A stretch of DNA of 64,000 nucleotides, taken from positions 310,001-374,000 of the forward strand of contig JAPQWV010000330.1 of NCBI GenBank assembly GCA_027422505.1. Direction: 5' to 3'. Positions within the stretch are counted from its first letter, which is position 1. Every line of letters starts with the position of its first letter. This DNA comes from Craterostigma plantagineum (Eukaryota; Streptophyta; Magnoliopsida; Lamiales; Linderniaceae). Below are positions 15,518 to 25,607 of the stretch, in pieces. The notes beneath the pieces were generated by a model that was not told where the DNA came from, made no database searches, and saw only the letters and a program-made list of their open reading frames with translations. Both the position numbers and the translations under genes were made by a program.

Positions 15518-17429
15518 TTATATACCGCTTAAATGAGAGATGTTCTTAAGGGCTTCCTCTTCCATGTCAAGTAAGTGCTGACAAAACGTCTCCACATCAT
15601 GGGCATCGTCTTTAAACGCAAATCTCAACTGCTTCCATTGATACTCTCGAGATCCATCGTTCTTAGCCGAACCCAAAACTTTAGCCAGCACGTCAAATCC
15701 CTTCCTATCTATTGAGAGAAGGAAAGCGTCCTTTACAAAGAAACACCAAATTCAGTTTATATCTTCGAGAAATAATCATTTGCCACCCACTAAACATCAA
15801 TTTTTGACCTTTGCATTTTCCTTCAGAAAGGTGATGCAGAAAAGAATCAGGGCCCGACGCCTCATTTCGCTTCGGTTGATGCCGTCTATGACGCTCATTG
15901 AAAATAGAGCTTGAAAAAGTAAAGTGTTGGATGTTTAAGCTAGCATGCAATTTAAGAATAAGAGACAGCATATGTGGGGACGGGAGGGAAAAAGATCTTA
16001 CACAAGGGATCTGCCCTCGACATCTCAATATCCTCTGCTCCTACTTCATTAATTTTTCCAGTGTCATCTATGTACATGTATGAGCTGCATGTTTGAAGTG
16101 ATTGTCAGAATACGATTACTATATGAAATATTATCTAGCACAAAAGATAGATGGGAGAGGATTGTGTACCATAAGGACATTATTGACGTATCTAACCTGA
16201 TGACGAACTTATATACGCAGTAAATTTGCCGTCTTCAAGAAGGTCCTGGAGGTTCAAACCTCGAGAAAGAGACCCAAGATCTGATGAACCTAGTATTTGG
16301 GAAACTGAATAGCTGAATCCCTTAAGAGCTTTCTCTTCAGCTTGTATGATTTCCCTTACGCTTTCAGCAGCTAATTTAACCTGGAAAAAGGGATAAGGAA
16401 CGAATGATCAGAACAGGTCAAGTAACATAGTTCGCTGACAAATCATAGTGGAACATCCTTGGTTACTTGTAATAGCAAATTAGATGGTGTAGTCTTTCTG
16501 AAAATTTTCAACATAGAAAAAGAGCATATGTAAGTATATGACTCAGCGCAATGGGCATCAGCATTGAGTATTTATCTATACCTTTTCATCGCTCAGAAGA
16601 GTAATATCGCCAACCAGAGCAAGCCGTGCAGGTGACTGCATGATATAAAGCAACCGTGTGCATACACTTGCCAAGAACGCATATCACAAAATGTCAAGAG
16701 AACGCACCTTTCCTAATGATTTAAGCAATTGTGCTAGTGGTCCAGGGAAGGGGCTTGTCACAGCAAACGAGCAGCGTTCATCAATTACTGCGTTCTGTCA
16801 AAGAAAGCAAAAAAATAATATAGAAAAGGAAAATCACAAACACAATTAGATAGAAAAGTTACTCATTTAAACACTTTATCATCCCAGTCTAACAAGTTAT
16901 TGAAGGCAAGGACATTGACAATAGCACAATGTTAAAACGATCTTACTTTTAACCTTGTTTGTGATAAAAAAAGTTTCCCAGATCAGCCCTTAACTCATAA
17001 TAACTGAAAAGCTAAGAATCACAATGACGGATATTGTACCACGTTGTGCAACTCCGCCTCAGGCACCCATATATAAGGCCTTCCTCTTCTAACGAAATAT
17101 TTAACCTTTGAACTGTAAATCTCCTCTTTGCTGAAATCCCAAAGGGAGCGCAGAAAGAAACAAATAAGAAAGAGAACTGGGATGCACGAATCAGTAGTTT
17201 GATAGTGTCGTTTAATAACTTCACAGTGTGGTTACCTTCCTTTGGCATCGGCCTTGACGGTGCTCAGCTTGCCCTGCCAATTCGAAGCCAATATATTCTG
17301 CACGAAAGATTCAATGTTAAATAAAACGTTGGTAGCGCATGAATACAGCAGATTAAGTGTGAAAATTGGGCAATTAACCTTGCATTTCTCAGCCAACGTT
17401 AAGACCGACGATTTCCCCCCTTTCATCAT
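15518..17429 (-). CDS. FMN-binding split-barrel (pyridoxamine 5'-phosphate oxidase-like) family protein
   Basis: Resembles the Arabidopsis At1g51560/At3g21140 group annotated as PNPOx-like flavin split-barrel proteins; the substrate is unknown and true PNPO activity should not be assumed. Nine exons: 17379-17429, 17236-17297, 17040-17130, 16708-16794, 16582-16635, 16205-16380, 16002-16084, 15809-15909 and 15518-15730, 305 residues. Features: TLAEKCKNILASNWQGKLST, then KVKYFVRRGRPYIWVPE, the split-barrel strand ERCSFAVTSPFPGPLAQL with ARLALVGDI, and the C-terminal DAFLLSIDRKGFDVLAKV. The exon 6/7 junction has an alternative in-frame choice (donor after 16197, acceptor before 16067) that gives two residues less; the choice listed keeps the SSYMYIDDTG strand. 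The start is a double ATG at 17429. A TTG three codons longer on paper is not a eukaryotic start. Confidence 0.78.
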
Positions 17430-18296
17430 CGTTATTAGTAGTTGATTCAAATCCCTCTGCAGCGCTCCAGCGAACAGCTAACGAAAGGGTACAGTGGTTT
17501 TGTTAATCAAGCAGCTGCTTTGCTGTCTCCCTGATCCGACCCGATTGTTTCTAGGTCAAACTGCCTTTTCGTACATTGGTGAAAGGTAAAAGTTTTATTA
17601 AATTAATTTAATAATAAAGAAAATATGTGAGCAAAAGCGACAGAGAGAGGCGTTGACAGTAGGCGTAGGCGGACGAATGATCCACAAGAAAGCTTGTCTC
17701 CTCTGCCTATGCAAGATATATAGTTTCTACTCAATCGTCTTCTCAGTTCTCACTCACATTTTGAAGATTCACTTTCAATAGGAGCAAATAAATTTTGAGA
17801 ACACAGTGTTTTGGGTGGCTGGCGGGTCTGCTGTGCTTCGGTCAATCCTTCGGCTGTCAATCGTCGAGGCCCATTTTGTTCTCTCAAAGCGATTTTAACG
17901 TTAAGGTTATTGTCTCGCTTTTTTTGTCTGATGCGTCGCCGACGCGATTTGTTTTGTTCTTGAAAGCTTGGCGATTTTTTTTTTTTGAATAATTTCAGAT
18001 CACGTGAAGGTATTGGTGCTACGTTCGTGTGGCATGTTTGTTTTGGGTGAATGTCGCCTTTGATCTTCGATCTTCCATATGTCGATTTGTGGCTGTTATG
18101 TTACAATGTATGTCTCATCTTAACATATAGCGGTGTTCTTCTGATGTATAATCCTAGTTCTACATCTGTGTGAGCTGAATATTGCCATACATGTTAACTA
18201 AAAGTGAGTATCACTTCCTGCATGTCTTTGAATTCAAAGGAATTCCTTCCTAATTGGAGCCAAATTTTGCATCAGGAACTAGTAGTATAGTATAAG
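17430..18296 (+). promoter_or_regulatory. Actin promoter and probable leader exon/intron
   Basis: A TATA-like gatatatag lies at about 17718-17726, and CT-rich sequence follows. Plant actin genes usually carry a 5' UTR intron just before the start codon. The run from about 17.8 to 18.29 kb, T-rich and ending in AG shortly before the ATG at 18297, fits that, but I cannot fix the leader donor. The 197-residue-wide frame at 17795-17992 lies in this UTR and is not considered coding. Confidence 0.5.
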
Positions 18297-20255
18297 ATGG
18301 CAGAAGCAGATGATATTCAACCACTCGTGTGTGACAATGGAACGGGAATGGTCAAGGTAAAGTTGTTTTCTTCCACGAATCATTCGCTACCACTTTCTGC
18401 TGCTTAACTTTCACGGTATATCATATAGGCTGGATTCGCTGGAGACGATGCCCCACGGGCTGTGTTCCCCAGCATCGTGGGCCGTCCACGTCACACTGGC
18501 GCGACGGTGGGTATGGGCCAAAAGGATGCATACGTTGGGGATGGCACGGAGAAGATTTGGCATCGTGTGAAGGCTTGCATGGGACAGAAGGACGCATACG
18601 TCGGTAACGAGGCTCAGTCAAAGAGGGGTGTGTTGACACTGAAGTATCCAATCGAGCATGGAGTTGTCAGCAATTTGGACGACATGGAGAAGATTTGGCA
18701 TCACACCTTCTACAACGAGCTTCGCGTTGCCCCCGAAGAACACCCCGTTCTTTTGACCGAAGCACCGCTCAACCCTAAGGCTAACAGGGAGAAGATGACA
18801 CAGATCATGTTCGAGACGTTCACCGCTCCCGCCATGTACGTCGCCATCCAAGCCGTCCTTTCCCTATACGCTAGTGGCCGTACCACTGGTGAGCATACTT
18901 GTGTGCAAATCCATTGTTCGATCATTTGCATAAGAGATTTATGACGTTATTCTTTTTGATTAACATGATACTAACCTACATCTGTTATCTGAATAATGAA
19001 CGGAAGTTTCTCGTATTTCGTTGAATGATGAAGAAATAGTACTGTTAACTGCGAAACTAGGGGTAAGACATGATCTTGGTGTTGAGACTTCTGTTCGATC
19101 CCACATCGAATAATCCAACTCACCCTATCACCAATTGGTTTTAGGTTGAATCTCTTAATTTCTAATACCAGGCCTAGTTTTCTTAAAATTGCTCCTTAGC
19201 TTCTACGTACCCTCTTCAGCCGGACCTAATTATCATCTCCTGCTTTGAATGTTTGCGGCTTCTTAATAAAAAGGCAATGAGTTTCCTTCCTTATATTTCA
19301 CGCACAAGCTCTCTTTAGGTATTGTGCTTGATTCTGGCGATGGCGTCAGCCACACGGTCCCAATCTACGAGGGATACGCACTGCCACACGCCATCCTTCG
19401 CCTCGACTTGGCTGGGAGCGACCTCACAAACTACCTAATGGAGATCCTCACAAAGCGTGGCTATTCATTCACCACCTCGGCGGAGAGGGAAATCATAAGG
19501 GACGTGAAGGAGAAGCTGGCCTACATAGCCCTCGACTACGAGCAAGAGCTCGAGACTTCCAAGACTAGCTCGGCGGTGGAGAGGAGCTACGAATTGCCCG
19601 ACGGGCAGTTGATTACGGTAGGCAACGAGCGGTTCAGATGCCCCGAGGTTCTTTTCCAGCCTTCCTTGATCGGAATGGAGGCCGCTGGCGTCCATGAGGC
19701 GACGTACAACTCCATCATGAAGTGCGACATTGATATCAGAAAGGACTTGTACGGAAACATCGTTCTTAGTGGCGGGACGACCATGTTCCGGGGAATTGTC
19801 AATAGGATGAGCAAGGAGATTACGGCGCTTGCGCCAAGCAGCATGATGGTCAAGGTCGTTGCTCCCGTCGAGAGGAAGTACAGCGTGTGGATTGGAGGCT
19901 CCATCTTGGCGTCGTTGAGTACCTTCCAAAAGGTTACTAATATCTCTAACTCCTCGCTTCCCTAACTGTTTATATTTTTTCCTGAATTCCTATTGAGAGA
20001 TTATGATTCCAGTTTCCACCCACCCACTAGAGGAACGCCAAAATCCATATCGGCATTTTAGTAAATGTGGCCGAGTTTTTTAACCTTGTCGACTGTGATG
20101 GATAATATAAATAGCTCAATATATCATTAGAGGGGAAGGGGAATTACTTTTTCTAACTGGTGCTTTTTCATGCTGGGTATTGAATGCAGATGTGGATTGC
20201 AAAGGCTGAGTATGATGAATCAGGTCCATCAATTGTTCATAGGAAGTGTTTCTAA
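18297..20255 (+). CDS. Actin with a 22-residue duplication/insertion after the D-loop
   Basis: Conventional-type actin with the standard plant exon layout: 18297-18356, 18429-18888, 19319-19932 and 20190-20255, with introns after codon 20, in the Gly codon of GRTTG, and before [11 protein letters not shown]. The frame is open for 399 residues; plant actins have 377. The difference is exactly 66 nt in exon 2. After [10 protein letters not shown] comes a segment [12 protein letters not shown] and then a second MGQKDAYVG. Other departures from the near-invariant plant sequence include HTGATVG for [41 protein letters not shown] and STFQKMWI. Nucleotide-binding segments ([32 protein letters not shown]) and the C-terminus IVHRKCF are intact. 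It is either a diverged expressed actin or a pseudogene that has not yet lost its frame. Filament formation should not be assumed. Confidence 0.9.
18513..18605 (+). repeat. Duplicated D-loop segment inside actin exon 2
   Basis: Copies at 18513-18539 and 18579-18605 both encode MGQKDAYVG, offset by 66 bp. They differ at five third-codon positions, all synonymous. Between them lies a 17-bp string (18548-18564) identical to 18686-18702 downstream, the codons for EKIWH. The insert thus joins material from two places in the same exon or from a paralogue. Confidence 0.9.
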
Positions 20256-20659
20256 GCCCTCTCAACCTCGTCCCAGTTGCTTCTGCGCAGTTGGTTAACG
20301 AGTTTAAGAGATTCAATAATATCTATGATACTTCCCACTTCCTTCCATTGTATCTTAGTTTAGTGATTGCGAACTCCACAATTCGTTCATGCACTTAGAA
20401 TTAATACATGTTATGGACATGATCACTGAGAGAAATATTACTATGCTAACACTATATACCCTCCTCAATCTTCAGTTCTCCCAACTCTGTTCTTGATCAA
20501 GTTATTTCAACATTTATTACCACAAGGCAGTAGTAATTCTTTAGTAGTAGACGGATACATAGTCCAAGTCAACAACACAATAAGACACAACAATTTCCTC
20601 TCCAACCAGTTTCTAACCTTTGCAGTAGTCATTACACATTCAAATAAACACACACAAAT
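20256..20659. other. Convergent 3' ends of actin and ITN1-like genes
   Basis: No gene is visible. The 404 bp hold the 3' UTRs of the two convergent genes and AT-rich DNA; I see no repeat or RNA gene. Confidence 0.5.
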
Positions 20660-23142
20660 TCAAAGTGCGTAGATCCCATCCAAGTCAGAATTAGACAACT
20701 CAGACTGATGATGCCAAGAATTCGACCCGCTCCGCGCATGCTTCACCCTCTTCCTCATCGACCTCGTCCTCTTCGACCTCACAACGTAGTAAGTCATCGT
20801 CCCGAGCACTCCTCCCATGATCGCCCCGCCGACAACCGTCACCAAAACCGCCGCCCACTCGTGCTTGCGCCCGACAACAATGTAAGAAGACGCTATGAAC
20901 GCCACCGAGGTGCACACAGACGCCAGCCACATGAGCTTGTTGATGACCCCCACCACGCTCCTCTCGGCCTTCGTCTCGCCCCTCACCAGGGTTATCTGCA
21001 CCACCACCACCGCCAACGAGGTGAAGAGCGCCACGGCGTTGAAGATGAAGAATATCTTGAACGAGGAGGACCCCACCACCACAGCCACGCCGTCGTTGTC
21101 GTCCCCGCCGGGGACGGTGAAGATGGCGGCGAAGGCCACCGTGGCGAAGAGCACCGCCACCACCGTGACTGAGTTCGTGGCGTTGTTGATGCCCTCGCGG
21201 TGGAGCTTCCTCAGCTCCTTGGCTATGCCGTGGACGTTCTTGTTGGTCCTCTTCGTCTGCTCGAGCTGTATGTGGACGTCGTTCTTTATCTGCGTGACAG
21301 TCTTTCGGAGCTCGTCCCTGGGCTGGTTCAGCTCGTTGGCTCGCACCGCGCCGTATTGGCAGAGGGTTTCTTTTATTTCTGTTGATTCTTCGGAGAGAGG
21401 GAGGGCTTCTGCGATGTCGAGGGCTGTCTTGTGGTCCCGGTTCAGCGCGTTTACGTTGGAGTCGGGGAGGCGTAGCAGTACGCTGACGATCTGCAAGAAC
21501 ACAATATAGGGTAAGGAACTTGATATATGAAAGGCGTGATTATTTTTTTAGTTCCGTAACTAGGAGGTGGTGGTATTATATGTACAACAGCTTTCAAAAC
21601 TAAGCAATTTTAGGACAGAATCTAGGATTCAGGCGTATGATGTCCCTAAATTGCTTCATTTTGAAAGTAATTGTTCGTATAAGGCCACCTCGTAACTTTT
21701 TGTCCCTATAATTCCCCCCTCCTTAAGTACAGGACTGAAAAAGATGATTAACTCATATATGAAATGAAAAGAATAAACAAAAAAGCACCTCAGCCCGCTT
21801 CTTCCTCGTGGCCACATGTAAGGCGGTGTTGCCGAACTTGTCGGGTAGCATGACGATAGCTGCGACTGCGTCCAACAGCAATCTTACAACCTCGGAGCTC
21901 ACGCCTTTAACAGCCATGTGCAGGGCCGTCTGTCCTTTCTTGTCGGTCTCCCTGGCCAGCTGAGGATCTTTATCGAGCAACGCCTTGACGATCTCCACAT
22001 GGCCTTGACGAGCAGCAAAGTGAAGTGCATTTTTCCCATTCGATCGAAATTTTTGTAACAAGCTTCTGTCCTTGGACAGAAGTTCGTTGACCACAGCAGT
22101 ATGGCCCCTAGTGGCCGCCGTTATCAGCGGTGTTGCATTCGATGGTCCCATCGTTTTGCTTAACTCAGGGTCATGTTCTAACAGCACCTGGACGATCGCT
22201 ACAGAGATGTATGCAATTCAGACAAGGAGTTAGCTAGGCATACGATAATTAGTTACCGAGATTGTAAGAAGTTATACAGAATAATCACCGTGATGCCCTT
22301 GACTTGCAGCTATATGAAGAGGATCGAACATGGATCTGCTCTTCTTAGTCAGGGTCTCCTTATTCGAGTACTTAAGCAGCTCCTTAACCACGTCGATGTG
22401 CCCTTTATCTGCAGCAATGTACAGAGCTGTCTCTCCCAACTCATTCACCTCATTCACAACTGATGCCCTAATCTCAGCAACTTCGAGGTCGAAATCTGCC
22501 CCGCTCGAACTTCCCACCATTTGAGAATTGATATCGTCGAGAATCTGCTTTACGGCGGAAAGATCTCCCCTTTGGGCGGCGAGATGGAGCTCCGTGTCGT
22601 TGTGGCGACCCGTCACTTGCTTTACGTACTTCTTCTTCGACCCTGACTGGTCCATTCTTTTGCCAGAGTTTGATAGGACCAAAGCTGGCGCTGTTGATGA
22701 TGATGGTGAAGGCGAAGGAGATGGAGATGGCGATGGAGATATCTCAGAAAAGGGGTTTTGGACTGAGGTTGGAGCAACGTATACTTTATCTGAGCTCCCA
22801 TCTTCCACTGTTACAACACATAGTTTGAGTAGAAAGAAAAAAACAGGGTTATCAGTGACGCTGTAATTGATTTGGGAATAAACTGAAGACAGTTCGTTCT
22901 AAATAATCGGAATCTGTCGTATCTATTCAATTTGGGGCAAAACCAAAAAAGACCGAAGAAGAACTCAAACGATTGAATCATCTTCTATAATATGCAAACT
23001 TGATTCGATTGAACAAACCTAAAAGAACCAATTATTGTAAGACCAGAAATTCAGCTCACAAATCCAAGCTTAAGCAGGTAAATCTTACATAAGCAACCTT
23101 CAAAAACACAAAATACGTACCATTTTTCCCATGAGAAGACAT
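20660..23142 (-). CDS. ITN1-type ankyrin-repeat membrane protein with PGG domain
   Basis: Homologue of Arabidopsis ITN1 (At3g12360), a plasma-membrane ankyrin protein linked to salt and ABA responses. Exons: 23121-23142, 22289-22807, 21789-22198 and 20660-21490, 593 residues against 590 in ITN1. The tiny first exon encodes MSSHGKN; its donor and the next acceptor keep phase. A low-complexity (SP)n stretch follows, then the highly conserved ALVLSNSGKRMDQSG. About seven ankyrin repeats come next, such as GRHNDTELHLAAQRGDL and GKNALHFAARQGHVEIV. The C-terminal PGG domain (VTVVAVLFATVAFAAIFTVP) carries four predicted membrane helices, followed by the basic tail KRTRSMRKRVK. No disruption is seen. 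The GTG at 22808 is a splice acceptor context, not a start. Confidence 0.93.
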
Positions 23143-24255
23143 AATCGAGCCGAGCACTCAGTTCCTTAGGTTTCGAGCTGAGATTCCGTCGCGGATGCTA
23201 AAGGAACAAACAGAGAGTTCTAAGATAATAGAAGACTTGATTGACGATGGATATTAGATGAGAGAGAAGAACTAACGAAGAAAAGGTGGACGGACGTAAA
23301 CGACAACTGAAAGGAAAGTGTTGGGAAAGCAGCCTTTACTTTGCTCGTCGTAATGATACTATACAAATGTTAAATGTATCCATTCCATACCACTTACAAT
23401 AAAAAGATTATGTTCTTAATTTGTACGTAATAGTCAAATACATTATTACATCACAATTATTTTCATTTTTACTATTTATTTATTTATTTATTTTGGGTAG
23501 AAAATAAATGATTTGCGGATCGACGACAATACATCTCTAGTTTGATTTTGTTTAATTTTGGAAAAGATAAAAGAGAAAGATGAATGGATCATGGTATAAC
23601 TACAGTTCAACCCCATTTTGTAATTACGAAGAGACCCCTTATATTGTGTTAATTACCATTTGACTTATTTTGCTCAAAAAGACGAAAAAGGAAAATGTAA
23701 ATTGGAACTTGGAAAAGGAAAGGAGTAGGGTAGCAAAGCAAGCATTTTCCAGGAATCCCTGTAATAGAAATGCTTTTTCCTCCTCACTCATATTTTCAAT
23801 AATCAATATTATATGCTTATCAGATGTTTCGACTTTCCAAGACTCACTGTCCTAGTTTGTCTCTTTTCCATTCATAATGTAAGGTTCATTATTACACGTT
23901 AATGTAATAGTTTAAGTCGCCCGTTATGATGACTTAATGGTACTTGGACGGGCCAGGACAGGAACTGTCACACACATGTTTAAACTATCTTTATTGTCAT
24001 TAAAGTACAAATGTTAGTGAGATGATACTTTATGATTGTGCGATCTCAACTCTCCTAAACAATGATTTAAGTGCTGCATGATTTGACTTTTCCTTCCTTA
24101 AATCATGCAACATGTTCCCTTAATCTTTGTATTAAAATCAGCAGGTAGGAATATAGCACGAATTCGTGCAAGAAAAGTTAAAAAGGGGTTTATATATATA
24201 TAATGCGTCATCAAAGACAAACATCACAAACAAACAAGGCTCAGAGCAGAAAGAA
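23143..24255. other. Intergenic, with MAKR promoter
   Basis: No gene from 23143 to about 24180: ITN1-like 5' flank, then AT-rich DNA with a short ATTT run near 23475. A strong TATA element, TTATATATATATAA, sits at 24189-24202, about 55-65 bp before the MAKR start codon. Confidence 0.55.
24188..24202 (+). promoter_or_regulatory. TATA box of the MAKR-like gene
   Basis: The sequence tttatatatatataa is followed about 20-25 bp later by the likely transcript start and then the ATG at 24256, the normal plant spacing. Confidence 0.6.
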
Positions 24256-25218
24256 ATGGATACAGATACCATCATCTCTAACAACAACATCAACACGGAA
24301 GGGAATGAAGAAGAATACATCGACATTGAACTTAGGCGATTTTCAAACAGCAACGTATCATTTTCCCGGTCGGCGAAGGAGTTCGAATTCCAAAGCTCTT
24401 CGAGCTCTTCGGACAGGGACAACAACCAAACGCCGCCTTACGCCGACGAGCTCTTTTACATGGGAAAACTCCTTCCACTTCGCCTTCAAACGTTTGCTTC
24501 TTCGAATATCCCACAACAAAACCCTAATAATAATCATCGTAATCTAGACGACACCACCGAAGAAGAGCACTTCTACACTCCTATATTGTTCGCCAGCACC
24601 CCATTCGAGTCTTGCAACGTTTCTCCTTCCGAGACTCGCCAGGTCAGCAGGGAACTGAATCCACAAGAATATATACATGTTCGACGAGAAAACGGTGGTG
24701 AGGCGAATGGAGAGATATCAATAAAGAAGACGAAGCTCAAGTATTGGAGCTATCTCAAGTCTTTATTCACCAAGCCATCAGCTGCTTGTTCTTCTGATCG
24801 ATCCCTACTTTTCATCAAACAGCAGCACAAAAGTCGCAGATGATGTAATAACGCCGTCGTCCCTAAAGCCGTCGAACGATCATTCAAAGAAGAAGGTCGC
24901 TGTCAAAAACAAGCCTTTCGGGCAAATAAAGTACAGCAGTAAAACGCCTTCGTCGAATGAGGAGGACTTAAAAGAGGATGTCATAGGAGATCGTTTTCTG
25001 GGGCGTACTTCAAGAAACTGTCGAAGGCTCCTCGTAATAATATTAAATCTTCGTGCAATTATAAGTCTTCTATTATTGCTGCTGATGATGATAATCATTC
25101 GATGAAGATTATTAGAAGTGTCGTCGTCGGCAGTTACAAGGCTTGCTCTGAAGCTGAGAATCCTATCCAAGCGGCGATTGCTCACTGTAAGAAGTCTTCA
25201 GCTAACGTTGGTGGATGA
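24256..25218 (+). CDS. Membrane-associated kinase regulator (MAKR/BKI1-like), two compensating frameshifts
   Basis: Single-exon gene of the MAKR family, plasma-membrane-associated regulators of receptor kinases. Start ATG 24256 (MDTDTI). N-terminal part in frame 1: EEYIDIELRRF, KEFEFQSS, ADELFYMGKLLPLRL and KYWSYLKSLFTKPSAACSSD, all typical of the family. That frame stops at 24841. The family-like sequence continues one base over (SSNSSTKVADDV through KNKPFGQIKYSSK) to about 24983. It then returns to frame 1 as RRSFSGAYFKKL and ends with EAENPIQAAIAHCKKSSANV, the conserved C-terminal interaction motif, with stop at 25216. So there is one extra base near 24803 (in CCC) and one missing near 24982. 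As written the protein is truncated at about residue 195 and lacks the C-terminal motif. Either the gene is damaged here or the sequence holds two base-calling errors. Confidence 0.78.
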
Positions 25219-25607
25219 TTGCTGCTAAAGTCAGAGACCACCTTTTTAATTCTATGTGATCGTACTACTGCAAGCTAATTTATATTAGATTAGATGTGAA
25301 AGTAGTTTAGTTTGTGTTTGAGTTTTGAGTTTGCTTCTTGTTGCATGCAAGTTAGTTTTGACGAAGAAAAAGGTTTTCAGCCGTCGGATGACAAACGCCC
25401 CTATCCAATCCAACGATGAGAAAACGCGCGCCGAGAAAAGCATATCGAGCGCTCGCCACGTCAGCACCCAACAAAATCCAAGTCAGTTGACAACGGAAAA
25501 ACTGCGAAAGCATCTCTCTATAAATACTTAAATAAATCATAAATAAAATATCTTCAAAAAAAGAAAAAGAGAAAAATACAAATAGGAAAATCACCAAATA
25601 TCATCCA
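25219..25607. other. Intergenic, AHL-like promoter
   Basis: No gene is visible. The MAKR 3' UTR runs into the AHL-like promoter. A TATA-like ctataaatac lies at about 25520, 80 bp before the ATG; G-box-like cacgtcag lies at about 25456. Confidence 0.4.

Noticed and set aside
17795..17992. Plus-strand 65-codon frame upstream of actin
   Set aside because: It lies in the probable actin leader region; T-rich with no family signature, and the frame start is not in a good ATG context.
19465..19929. Minus-strand frame of 154 codons under actin exon 3
   Set aside because: Antisense of a strongly codon-biased actin exon; no recognisable domain.
20708..21509. Two long plus-strand frames (154 and 204 codons) over the ankyrin/PGG gene
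   Set aside because: They are antisense shadows of the GC-rich last exon of the ITN1-like gene; composition (His/Arg/Pro or Ser/Thr runs) mirrors the sense codons and no family fits.
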